Of a stretch of DNA of 64,000 bases, positions 48,901-57,100 are shown one piece after another. Where the stretch lies: positions 734,067 to 798,066 of the forward strand of contig NMRA01000153.1 of the NCBI GenBank assembly GCA_002633005.1, given 5' to 3'. The translations under genes were made by a program, and so were the position numbers. The notes beneath the pieces are model-generated. The model was not told the origin of the DNA. It saw only the letters and a program-made list of their open reading frames with translations, and searched no databases. Position 1 is the stretch's first letter. Each line of letters begins with the position of its first letter. Origin of the DNA: Phoronis australis. Its lineage: Eukaryota; Phoronida; Phoronidae.

Positions 48901-51900
48901 CTAGGAGAATACCGGTACTACTTTCTTGATGCATTAATTTGTTACTCGTAAATACAAATTGAACAGAGTTTTCCAAAGGCATTGAACTGATATGAGTTGG
49001 AGTAAATTCTCAAAGAGCATGGGAGAGTAATAATAGGTTAAGTACTTAATGTTTCTATGTTGAATTTCCAGTTTTCTGACATGGCTGGCTTTAGTATGGA
49101 GGAGTTTGACATTGCCATTGCACAGTGCGGAGACAAAAACCCCACTGAATGGTTGCGTCAAGAATGGACATCAGCAGTTGACTCTGTGGTGACCTCAGTC
49201 ATAGATGCTGCACACAACATGGGGATTACAGTTAGAAAGGAAGACATCGAACCCATTGCAAAGGATGGTCTTATTGAGTCGAAAGGAAACGTAAAAGATG
49301 CTGTGGATAAATATACAAAAGTTTTAAGAGAAAAGGTATGAAAAGAAGAGGTGTATCAGTCACATCTTTCTCTTCTTGCTCCTCTACATCTCCCTCCCTA
49401 TCTCTCACCCTCTTTCTCGAACTATCCCTCTTTCTCGCTCCTCCTCCTCCCTCTCGTTCTCTTCTCTGTCTCCCTCTCCCTCTTGCTCTCCTCTCACTTT
49501 CTCTCTCCTTCCCTCTCTCCCCTGTCCCTCCTCCCATCTCCCTCTTTCTTTATCTCTTTCTCTTTCCATCCCCCAGTCTCTCATCCTCTTTCCCTCCCAG
49601 TTTCCCTCAGTCCCTCCCACTCTTCCTCCCTCTCTCCCTCCCTCTGTCGCTCCCTCTCTCCCTCTCNNNNNNNNNNNNNNNNNNNNNNNNNNNNNNNNNN
49701 NNNNNNNNNNNNNNNNNNNNNNNNNNNNNNNNNNNNNNNNNNNNNNNNNNNNNNNNNNNNNNNNNNNNNNNNNNNNNNNNNNNNNNNNNNNNNNNNNNNN
49801 NNNNNNNNNNNNNNNNNNNNNNNNNNNNNNNNNNNNNNNNNNNNNNNNNNNNNNNNNNNNNNNNNNNNNNNNNNNNNNNNNNNNNNNNNNNNNNNNNNNN
49901 NNNNNNNNNNNNNNNNNNNNNNNNNNNNNNNNNNNNNNNNNNNNNNNNNNNNNNNNNNNNNNNNNNNNNNNNNNNNNNNNNNNNNNNNNNNNNNNNNNNN
50001 NNNNNNNNNNNNNNNNNNNNNNNNNNNNNNNNNNNNNNNNNNNNNNNNNNNNNNNNNNNNNNNNNNNNNNNNNNNNNNNNNNNNNNNNNNNNNNNNNNNN
50101 NNNNNNNNNNNNNNNNNNNNNNNNNNNNNNNNNNNNNNNNNNNNNNNNNNNNNNNNNNNNNNNNNNNNNNNNNNNNNNNNNNNNNNNNNNNNNNNNNNNN
50201 NNNNNNNNNNNNNNNNNNNNNNNNNNNNNNNNNNNNNNNNNNNNNNNNNNNNNNNNNNNNNNNNNNNNNNNNNNNNNNNNNNNNNNNNNNNNNNNNNNNN
50301 NNNNNNNNNNNNNNNNNNNNNNNNNNNNNNNNNTCTCTCCCTCTCTCTTCTCTCCCTCTCTCCCCCCCTCTCCCTCCCTCTCTCTCTCCAACTCTGGTAC
50401 TAACACATGGTATGTGTCGTATTTCTCACATGAAGTTTTTTTTGACATTTCTCGGATTGACAGTACAAACATGAGCATGACGAATGGTAAAATGCACAAA
50501 CTGACAATATTTGAAGGTATAGAAAATAGCTGGCTTAATTCAGCATTTATAGGATGTGACAATGTCTTCATATTGTGTGCAAGATATTTTCCAGCCTTCT
50601 ATAAAGACCTATCCAAGTGGACGGTGTTCGAGGACATCACTGCCGAACAAAGTCTACCATTACAAAATACCCTTGTATACAATATCTTGTAACCCTCTTC
50701 TCTGGGATACAAAAAGTGTATTTTCTTGACTCTGTTAAAATCTCAGTACTGGGTTTCTGCTTTGCATGAAATGTCGGTTAATTGCCCAATCCCGAGATTT
50801 AAACTTGAAACTCTCTTGTTTCAGATTGATAAAATTGTCAGTATGGGTTTCCATAGTCCAGAACATGTAGGCAAAGCATTATCAGATGCCAAAGGAGATA
50901 CAGATCGAGCCTTGGCCATTTTGAATTCAGAGGTTACTGCATCATATCTTGAGCGTATCTGGACGGACTCTGAAGACATCGCTGCTAATGATCACTTATC
51001 ACCAGGAGTTGAAGAAGCCATCTTGAACAAGAATCTGGACTTTGAGGTTTGAGAATGCTGTAGACTTATTGTTGGTTCTCTAGTGCTGCCATCTGGTGGC
51101 TCAGTTAGAAGAAACTTTGCTGTTACTTTTGCAATCCGCCGTATATTTCTGCTGCCATTGGTGTTCCTGCTCTGCCAAGTCGGTTCAAAGCTGATGACAT
51201 CCGATTTTTATTTACTTTGTATTTGCACACCATTTAGCAAGAACGACTTACTGCTGTATTTACTGCTGCTGTTTGCAGTACATAGCTTTATGATGCCAAG
51301 CCAAGTCAATATTTTCTTTATTCAATTCAGTTTTGAAAACAATGAAATAACAATGTGTCTTGAATAAATTACAGCAGTACGTAAAAACCAAATAGAATGG
51401 CACACTCCCTAAGGTCTGCTGTGAAACAGGTCCTTTATATCCAGTTGTCTGTATCCCAGAATTTTTTAGTGTTGATTAGTTTGTGAATGTAAAGATCTAT
51501 TTTTAACATGTCTGACTATATGCTAAATTGGCCTCACTTCTTTCTGTAGATTGAAGAGCTTGTAAAGTGTTAAAGCTTCGCCAAAGTCAATCATTAAACC
51601 CAGCCTATGCGAAAACTACTGATTTTCTAGATTACACTTGTCTAGTGAAAGCTACTTATTACATTGTTTGACTTTTTGCTGTTTAAGAATTTGGGAAGAG
51701 CTCAGTGGATGTTGTATGATAATTAAGTTTATTTCACAACTTCATTTTGCTTATGTTTCGAAATTCTCTCATAAACAATTGAAATTAAGTTTAGTTGGTG
51801 ACAGAAATTCTACTTTAGGACCAATTTCGTGCTTTCAATGAGTAGAGTTCGACAGAAGCAAATTCTTAGCATAAGCAACTGTCAGTTTGTTTACATTTCT

Positions 51901-53037
51901 TCTGATCTCAAAAAACAACTCTACTTATCATCCTTTGTTCGATTGATACCCTAATAACTATGCTGCTTCGACGGCTGAAACTAAATGGTCATGACATAAA
52001 CTGCTTTAGCTTGGTCTGAAACAGTAACCAACTGTCATTTCTTCACTCACTTAGGAACAAGATAGGACTGAATGCAATTGGACTAAATCAAACCTTGGTT
52101 TTTAGCTTAAGGCAGAATTTTTTCACCTTTAGCCCTTATCCTGCTGACTCTATTCAGACTACTTTCCCTGTGTGCTGAGTTAAGTAGGTCACCACTACTG
52201 TTGTACACTACGCTGTTATGAAGGTCACCCAGACGAATGACCTAACAATTTTAAATTGGAAAATTGAAGGTGAAATGTTAATTTCACAGAAAAGAAGCCA
52301 ACATAAAAGTTGACCAGAATTTAATGGAGATTTTCACCAGAAATAAATCTTCACCCTCTCATATCTGGCTCCAGCCGTATTATGAAACTGTGTCTACACT
52401 TACATAAACCTGTCAATATCTCCCAAACTAATAATCACAGCCATATGGTTTAAATCAGAGAAATGTAGAGGAAACTGTGAACTATGGAATGCCCATGCTC
52501 ACGTAATTATCTAAATAACATCCTGGGCTCTCACAATTTCTGACTAAATATCACAAGTGTCCTGGGGAGAGTGCAGTCTCCTAGCGAAGCCCAGCTGCAG
52601 CTTATCATAGTCGATCAAGTACACCCAAGGCATTGTAATAGGATGATTGGCATGTGGGCTGACCTGTCTAGTGCAGGATAAGGGTTAATTAAAACTCAGG
52701 TTACAGGCAGGGAAATGCAGTACGAATGGTAGTCTCCTTACATGTCGTTGGTTCAGGGCTGTCTTGATTTAATATGTATGTTTGACAATGGCTGTCATTA
52801 CTTATAATAGGTGAATCTTCTCTTTTACAGCGAAGAGCAAGGCTGGTGATGTTTGTGACCAAAATCCATTTTTGGGGCCGCGCTGAAAATGTCATTAAAA
52901 TCGTTGATATGGTTGATGTTAACGTCGCCTTGACTGATGTCATTGATGCTGTCTTCAACTGCGGGGATGTAGAAAGGTCTCTCAATTTCCTGCAACAGGA
53001 ATGTGCCATATGTTATGCTTCTGTGCCACAAAACCAG
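30554..53037 (+). CDS. RNF31: E3 ubiquitin ligase RNF31 (HOIP), 5' part, ten coding exons
   Basis: Exons 30554-30916, 31954-32106, 37362-37564, 38441-38780, 41142-41365, 42435-43704, 44600-44944, 49072-49335, 50825-51046 and 52831-53037 join in phase to 1197 codons. Order of domains: PUB (about residues 75-235, ALSILEKYGKNLLKP and DVLKQFGYL..FEDGLCFP), B-box-like zinc finger (378-413), two NZF-type fingers (about 717-745 and 785-815), UBA region (about 975-1110, MGFHSPEHVGKALSDAKGD), then a segment matching the human pre-RING helix (FWGRAE, DVIDAVFNCGD) and the first RING1 cysteines (QQECAICYASVPQN). HOIP builds Met1-linked ubiquitin chains with HOIL-1 and SHARPIN in NF-kB signalling; PUB binds OTULIN/SPATA2, NZFs bind ubiquitin/NEMO, and UBA binds HOIL-1. 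The rest of RING1, IBR, RING2 with its catalytic Cys, and the LDD are not found in the window. Confidence 0.9.
31014..31291. repeat. 36-bp minisatellite in RNF31 intron 1
   Basis: About 7.5 copies of gtgacttgcacaatcaacc + ttgtaatactccctact, at 31044, 31080, 31115, 31151, 31187, 31223 and 31259. Because 36 is a multiple of three it stays open as a repetitive frame on both strands. It is not a gene. Confidence 0.92.
31343..31609. repeat. 44-bp minisatellite in RNF31 intron 1
   Basis: Six nearly identical 44-bp units beginning cgactcaagaaaacac at 31343, 31387, 31431, 31475, 31519 and 31563. 44 is not a multiple of three, and the unit has no stop in any forward frame, so three overlapping repetitive frames appear. 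None is a gene. Confidence 0.92.
31954..32106 (+). CDS. RNF31: RNF31 coding exon 2 (PUB core)
   Basis: 153 nt, phase 0, between tatcttgcag and GTAAGT. It encodes ALSILEKYGKNLLKP and KFWKSIKFANGTYR, which align with the human PUB segment TALNILEKYGRNLL and YWRGVKFNN. Confidence 0.92.
32107..37361. other. RNF31 intron 2 (5.3 kb)
   Basis: AT-rich and non-coding. It contains a 36-bp unit present twice in tandem (33202-33273, ggttatagcgtcaactgtga). It also contains a diverged repeat near 35066-35340 whose ctacag(a/g)tcgc and gaaatttrcacacart segments recur at 53428-53470. Confidence 0.5.
33202..33273. repeat. Two-copy 36-bp tandem duplication
   Basis: ggttatagcgtcaactgtga and the following ccatctttccgtgttt are repeated exactly once, head to tail. 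Confidence 0.85.
37362..37564 (+). CDS. RNF31: RNF31 coding exon 3 (end of PUB)
   Basis: 203 nt between aacttcttcag and GTCAGT, ending in phase 2. GAQDVLKQFGYL and DGLCFPDTEPD match the human GGRDVLRLYGY and DGLSFPEG segments. Confidence 0.9.
37581..37682. mobile_element. Hairpin MITE (TAGTCACTTA ends)
   Basis: 102 bp that can fold over almost its whole length: tagtcacttacaggg...ggattttgagaacca pairs with tggttctcaatatctggg...tataagtgacta. It starts 17 bp after the exon 3 donor. A longer relative lies at 39231-39775. Confidence 0.7.
38441..38780 (+). CDS. RNF31: RNF31 coding exon 4 (linker)
   Basis: 340 nt between caatttacag and GTAAGT. It completes the split Arg codon of exon 3 and ends in phase 0. 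Low-complexity Pro/Ser/Thr-rich linker between PUB and the first zinc finger. No domain. Confidence 0.8.
39231..39775. mobile_element. Longer relative of the TAGTCACTTA element
   Basis: The left end atagtcacttatggagtgtc followed by ctggattttgagaacc, with a tandem duplication of the first 24 bp, faces the right end ggtctcaaattgcaggactc-ctgtaagtga. It resembles the 102-bp hairpin element with a longer interior. The boundaries are approximate. Confidence 0.5.
39905..40220. repeat. 31-bp minisatellite (gttattgcctgttagggacatcgctagtgat)
   Basis: About ten units of ~31 bp, homogeneous in the middle (39990-40140) and diverging towards both ends. In RNF31 intron 4. Confidence 0.9.
40540..40616 (-). 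tRNA. tRNA-Arg-like sequence, probably SINE head or pseudogene
   Basis: On the minus strand the D-arm region GTGGCCTAATGAGATAAG resembles animal tRNA-Arg (GTGGCCTAATGGATAAGGC). The T arm is perfect (GTGGG TTCGAGT CCCAC), containing B box GGTTCGAGTCC. The ends pair over eight bases (GTAATGTG/CACATTGC). The anticodon arm does not form a normal 5-bp stem with 7-nt loop, and the acceptor layout is shifted, so it is unlikely to be a working tRNA. Confidence 0.5.
41142..41365 (+). CDS. RNF31: RNF31 coding exon 5 (B-box-like zinc finger)
   Basis: 224 nt between cttcattgtag and donor GTTGGT, ending in phase 2. It encodes VQCDICGNSLAEKECATCMK and CTNCDNFWHNHPRRRGH: four CxxC-type cysteine pairs and three histidines, matching the first zinc finger of HOIP. 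Confidence 0.88.
41366..42434. other. RNF31 intron 5
   Basis: No domain-bearing frame; the 41525-41813 and 41794-42141 open frames lack family features. Confidence 0.45.
42435..43704 (+). CDS. RNF31: RNF31 coding exon 6 (two NZF-type zinc fingers)
   Basis: 1270 nt between ttgttgtag and GTGAGT; completes the Arg codon of exon 5 and ends in phase 0. After a long Ser/Pro-rich linker with a coiled helix (SLTKQKDHLKKKRALVKQ) come ECPACKSKG/KCGVCGY (CxxC-x11-CxxC) and WECEHCTFVNPSSTRICSMC. The second has the TF...N residues of ubiquitin-binding NZF fingers; the first lacks the leading Trp and TF, so it may not bind ubiquitin. Confidence 0.92.
43705..44599. other. RNF31 intron 6
   Basis: AT-rich intron without structure that I recognise. 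Confidence 0.45.
44600..44944 (+). CDS. RNF31: RNF31 coding exon 7 (linker helix)
   Basis: 345 nt, phase 0, between tctgtgtag and GTGAGT. VYYEKKAAHEAYQRQLELEQ is helical; the rest is a basic and Ser/Pro-rich linker. Confidence 0.8.
44995..45215. repeat. 23-bp minisatellite (gggtaggagtcgggatgggtaga)
   Basis: About nine homogeneous units. Related gt/ag-rich sequence extends from the exon 7 donor at 44945 to about 45340. Confidence 0.92.
45510..45685. repeat. 34-bp minisatellite (agcaatcaatgctccccattt)
   Basis: Five units of ~34 bp (agcaatcaatgctccccatt + tggtcggttgtttt) in RNF31 intron 7. Confidence 0.9.
45870..46847 (+). repeat. Diverged repeat family, plus orientation copy
   Basis: Recurring segments include 'cacatacttatgcat', 'ctgtatctccaaaaccctt', 'gagtctgtttttggcat' and 'ctcctagtggcagttttgt'. 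The same segments occur reverse-complemented at 55200-56410 and 58780-63055. Each unit has a gtggca/cctagtggc-type site. The Kolobok element is inserted at its 3' side. Confidence 0.65.
46848..48500 (+). mobile_element. Kolobok-type DNA transposon with TTAA duplications
   Basis: TTAA at 46848-46851 and 48497-48500 flank 15-bp imperfect inverted ends aggagaatgcaaccc / gggtggcatgctcct (two mismatches). The ttaaaggag start fits the TTAAAGGRR ends described for T2/Kolobok transposons. Kolobok transposases carry a THAP finger, and a THAP domain is encoded inside. At 1.65 kb it is too short for a full transposase, so it is a deleted derivative. It lies in RNF31 intron 7. Confidence 0.8.
47012..47332 (+). 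CDS. THAP-domain fragment of a Kolobok element
   Basis: 106 aa. It has the C2CH zinc-binding pattern C8-x4-C13-x48-C62-x2-H65 followed by Phe66, with Trp38 and the FFRPRE segment in the usual places. The usual AVPTIF-like end of the domain is absent and the tail after about residue 80 looks like read-through of a splice donor. THAP fingers bind DNA; here the likely role was recognition of transposon ends. A possible further exon lies at about 47530-47600 (LECKCFEKPAMNKPLL, then gtaatt). Probably a remnant, although the domain itself is uninterrupted. Confidence 0.75.
   Translation: MNAAILQCIVPYCPNYETAKKVGISFFRPREPEMLRKWLAVVSNERYAVNSKYEAVKHLRVCGRHFVDSDFSGEFRLTKELSIQSVTCACSRPLSSISWSVYSGSS
48501..49071. 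other. Rest of RNF31 intron 7
   Basis: A segment 'tctacacattacaatccatgctttta/ttgtagctratcaat' occurs twice (48662-48700, 48721-48755). Otherwise nothing. Confidence 0.4.
49072..49335 (+). CDS. RNF31: RNF31 coding exon 8 (UBA region, first part)
   Basis: 264 nt, phase 0, between ttgaatttccag and GTATGA. FSMEEFDIAIAQCGDKNPTE and WLRQEW correspond to the helical region of HOIP that contains the UBA. Confidence 0.88.
49362..50392. repeat. Long CT-rich microsatellite with a 667-base assembly gap
   Basis: ctccctctct-type polypyrimidine repeats occupy 49362-49666 and 50334-50392. Positions 49667-50333 are N. The frames of 350-438 aa that cross the gap are artefacts of low complexity. It begins about 25 bp after the exon 8 donor. 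Confidence 0.95.
50825..51046 (+). CDS. RNF31: RNF31 coding exon 9 (UBA motif)
   Basis: 222 nt, phase 0, after acceptor cttgtttcag. IDKIVSMGFHSPEHVGKALS and GDTDRALAIL show the MGF and G-D...AL signature of a UBA. The donor GTTTGA is weak, but the next exon fits in phase. Confidence 0.87.
51047..52830. other. RNF31 intron 9 with a TTAA-type MITE
   Basis: Non-coding. It contains ctgccatctggtggctc (51087-51104, CTCF-like) and the inverted-end element described separately. Confidence 0.5.
52129..52688. mobile_element. Possible MITE with TTARCCCTTATCCTGC ends
   Basis: ttagcccttatcctgc at 52129-52144 faces gcaggataagggttaa at 52673-52688; the 16-bp ends are inverted with one mismatch. The TTAA/TTAG outermost tetranucleotides would fit a TTAA target. 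About 560 bp, no coding content. Confidence 0.65.
52831..53037 (+). CDS. RNF31: RNF31 coding exon 10 (pre-RING helix and start of RING1)
   Basis: 207 nt, phase 0, between tcttttacag and GTACGA. FWGRAENVIKIV, DVIDAVFNCGDVERSL and QQECAICYASVPQNQ correspond to human SWGRAELALSLL, DVVEAVRHSQDRAFL and AQECAVCGWALPHN. This is the last RNF31 exon that I can find. Confidence 0.92.
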
Positions 53038-54046
53038 GTACGAAATATAATGTTAACTCATTGTGGTATGCTTTTGTTGTAAACTCCTTCGCCGATGACT
53101 TGCTTTATTTCCTATGATTTCAATGTACTATCCTTTGAAAACAATTAATAAACTTGTGCTAAGTTCTAAGTTTGCACTAAGTCTAATTTTTAATTTGTAG
53201 ATTTGTTATGTCTTATAGAATTTACACCGTCCCATATGCATTTTTGGGTGCATATCTCTGTCAGCGTTTCTGACATCAGGTGTTTGGTATCCAACGTGTA
53301 CTGCTACATCTTCTAAACCCCTTGCAAGATCTTCATGAAATTAGACAAAATTAAATTAATTTATTATTACTTGGCTGAAGTATGTTGGTCTGACAGCAAG
53401 TTTTTTTTTTTTGTTCGCTCTCTACAGGTCGCCATTTTCATCCGATTTTCACGAAATTTGCACACAACATGTAGTACTGGAACGCTATTGTTTTTGGTCA
53501 TGATCGGATACAAAATGGCGGACGTGGCGGCCATTTTGTATCCAATTTCACAGTCAAATACTCAAAGAGGCCGCATTTTTCGACCTACATGGCTGAAAAT
53601 CGGTACGAATATACGAGAACGCACGTGCTACAACTTTGCAGAAAATCGTTGATTTCCGGTTAAAGATGGCGGAAATCTTGGACGTGGCGCATGTGCACCC
53701 CGAAATATGGCTAAAAACGTTTTCTCCTGTAGAGGGCGCATTTGCAAACCAATCACTTTCAAACTGGTCACGTGTTTGTTGAGTTTAATAAGCTTTAAAT
53801 TTGTACAAGTATATCAAAATATTCTTGTACCGAAATAAAGTGATATCAAAATTCAAAATAAATCCCAATAAAGATATTATACCTAGGGTAAACTTACTTA
53901 TTTGTTTTGGACAACACTCTTTCCAATATATCATGTATTAAGTATTAATACCAAATGGATGTAATGTCAGACACTGGGACTACTAAGCACATGAACGCAG
54001 CATATTGATATCTACTCCTTAAAGTTAGTTACTGAAAGTAACTTAC
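53038..54046. other. Junction region between RNF31 and the INPP5-like gene
   Basis: No coding exon seen on either strand. 53221-53340 has a short copy of the repeat family seen at 45870 (catttttgggtgcatatctc, tctaaaccccttgcaag). 53428-53700 relates to 35066-35340 and contains atggcggacgtggcggccat. Confidence 0.5.
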
Positions 54047-54184
54047 TTTGTACAATCCAATCCAGTCCTTGTCATTCACACTAGCGCCCTCTTTGAAGCG
54101 GTAGTAACATTTGACATCTTTCTTAGTAATCCACTGATAGATACTCTTGAATGTAACATCTGGAGGAGAGGGACTACGAAGAAC
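54047..54184 (-). CDS. INPP5-like gene, SKICH exon (first half)
   Basis: 138 nt (46 codons, phase 0 at both ends) between acceptor ttcttgcag and donor GTAAGT. It ends exactly at DWIGLYK; the family continues with VG and further strands in the next exon, which I do not find. Confidence 0.87.
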
Positions 54185-57100
54185 CTGCAAGAATTATAAA
54201 ACACCTTCCTCTTTACCAAGAAACACCTTAATTTTGCTGATGAAGTGCTCAAAAATGTATTGTCCAAATTTCACATTTGGAGACTGTACAGATCACTGTC
54301 AGTGTCCATCTGTTCATTGGACAAATAAGGGCACAGAGAGAAAAACATGCTAAATTTAAGGAGAAAATGTCCAACTAGCAAAGAACCATCTTAGGAGATA
54401 GAGAACAAATTACTTCAGTCAACAATTTATTGAACTTTTTAGACACACTGAATACACCACAAGAGCAAAGCAGCTGACATGACCCCACTGTGAGCATTAC
54501 ATATGACCCACTGTGAGCATTACATATGACCCCACTGTGAGCATTACATATGACCCCACTGTGAGCATTACATATGACCCCACTGTGAGCATTACATATG
54601 ACCCCACTGTGAGCATTACATATGACCCCACTGTGAGCATTACATATGACCCCACTGTGAGCATTACATATGACCCCACTGTGAGCATTACATATGACCC
54701 CACTGTGAGCATTACATATGACCCCACTGTGAGCATTACATATGACCCCACTGTGAGCATTACATATGACCCCACTGTGAGCATTACATATGACCCCACT
54801 GTGAGCATTACATATGACCCCACTGTGAGCATTACATATGACCCCACTCTGAGCATTACATATGACCCCACTGTGAGCATTACATATGACCCCACTGTGA
54901 GCATTACATATGACCCCATGTTAGCATTACATATGACCCCACTGTGAGCATTACATATGACCCCACTCCTCAATAGGAACACATGTCACCATTCATAATG
55001 ATTGCTCAACAAGATTGGAGGATACTGGCAGGCAGACAGTAAAAGACACAAAACCAATAGAAAGCAATGTAGGTCAAATCCATCTAGAACAGGGCCAGTG
55101 TTGTCTGCGTTATAGTAATTTGCCAAATTATAAGAACTTGTTCCATCAAGGAACTTGGTAGATACATTGCACATAATTATATAAGGCAAACTCAAAGGAA
55201 AACAAAAATTGCCACATGTTCACTTGACTCTGCAGTGGACGTCTTTGGCCCAAAATCCACGTCAGTTGTACTCTGCTCTACAGAAACACATAAAGCTCCA
55301 TCAAGGAACTTGTATTGAGCCACTGGCAAAACAATGCCACAAAAAGGCGCTATAGCAGATGGACCTGTTCAAAAATAGTCGGCAGCCACGCACTTCCCAC
55401 AAGTACACAAAAATATATATATGCCAATTTTCATAACTATCTACAGTCTGTGTGATTTGGCTGACAGAGGGGCAGATGCCAAAACTGAAAGCCAAAAAAT
55501 GATAAATATGGCCACTAGGTGGCATATAATACGTCATATCAATCAGAAAATGGGAAGATGTCATCGTCTATTTAATGGAAACAAATTTGTCAAGTTTCAT
55601 AAAAATCTTTGAAGGAGCTCTTTAAGATGCTGTCTCATTAAAAATGTAAATATTTAAATTTGTAGCAAGCACCACCTAGTGACTTCCTGCAGAACTGTGT
55701 GTACAAGTATAGCCAGGAAAAGAATCAATTTGTAAATAAATTGTGGTTTTAAAGAAAACACCGCAACTGATACACCAAAAAACAAGTGAGAACATACATT
55801 TACGGTAATTCAAAATCAGTTACCACTTTCATAGAAATACATTATTTGCTAAAAATTTTAAAAAAGTTCCTACAAATTGTTCATGTGATACAGACACAGA
55901 CACAAAAAACAAAACTGCCACTGGGAGGCACTATAGTAGTTGGAACCCACTAAAAATCATCTTTAATTGCCCTGTTCCCAATAAGAACAAAATCACCTAA
56001 CCATCCTTAAAGTGGTTTAGCCGATGGATAGACAGACACCAGAAACAAGATTAAAAAAATTGTAAAAACTGCCACTAGGTGGCACAGAATAGGTCAAATA
56101 CATCTAAAAAATATTGCCATTCCTAACAGATACTTATTTTCTAAATTTCTCGAAAATTCATTACGAACCTCCAAAGACACAGAGGTCAACATAAAAAATA
56201 GGTAAGCCAATATCAGGCAGACTGGTAGTACTGAGAATCCATCTGGAAATTTGCTTATGCCATGCCACCCCATCCATGAAAGGAGCATGTCTGCAAAATT
56301 TCACGAGCATCCATTTAGGGGCTTTAAGAGATACAGTGGTGGCTGCCGCATGTCATCTAGATGATTGCGACGGTATAATGCATCCACATATAAATATATG
56401 GGTGCATAAAAGCTTATCAATCTTATACTATTGTTACTTAGTCTGCTGGACTGTAATTAAATTCCTAGATCTTCGGAGACGTCTCATCTCCTTCAAACCA
56501 GTGAATGAGCTTTTTATCTGCATAGGGGTAGAGGAGGCTATCTAAGTCCACAGGGGTGGATCCAGGATTTTGAGTTAGGAGGGGGCCAGGGCAGAGTATT
56601 AGTCAGGATTTTGGCCGTCAGACATTCGCACACCCCAACTGCCAAATGGTATCTGGTAGAATTTTAGGGGGGCCAGGGCCCCCTTGGGCCCTAAAAGCTC
56701 CTCTTAATAAGCTAGGTGGCACCACATTCAAATTGCCAATGCAGCAAGACATTATCCACATGACCGGAGTTCCCGCCACTAGTAGTTGTCAACATAATCA
56801 CATCGAAGGAGATAAGACGTCTCCAGGTAAGTAGGAATTGGGTAAATGCAGTACAGCAGACCAGGTTCAAGTAACAATAGAATGCATTACCTGGATGGCT
56901 CAAGAACTATATTTCATTATAAATCTTCTAAATGACAAACAAACACTCCTCTCAAATTTTTGCCAAAACATTGATTTCAACTTGATATCTTGCATAGTAC
57001 GTAGGTTATATGTGATTTCTGACCTAATTGAGAAAATGAAGACTATACAATGTAAATTGGCCTTTGAAAGTCCCAACTGTATGCCTCCAAAGCAATACAG

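Noticed and set aside
49338-50692. Large Ser/Leu/Pro-rich frames of 350-438 aa on both strands
   Set aside because: They are translations of a CT microsatellite and run through 667 unknown bases.
54484-54962. CRISPR array
   Set aside because: Uniform tandem units with no unique spacers, and the genome is an animal's.
54497-54982. 144-161 aa repeat proteins (VSITYDPT / MLTVGSYV)
   Set aside because: A 24-bp minisatellite without stops in these frames, lying inside an intron; no non-repetitive coding context.
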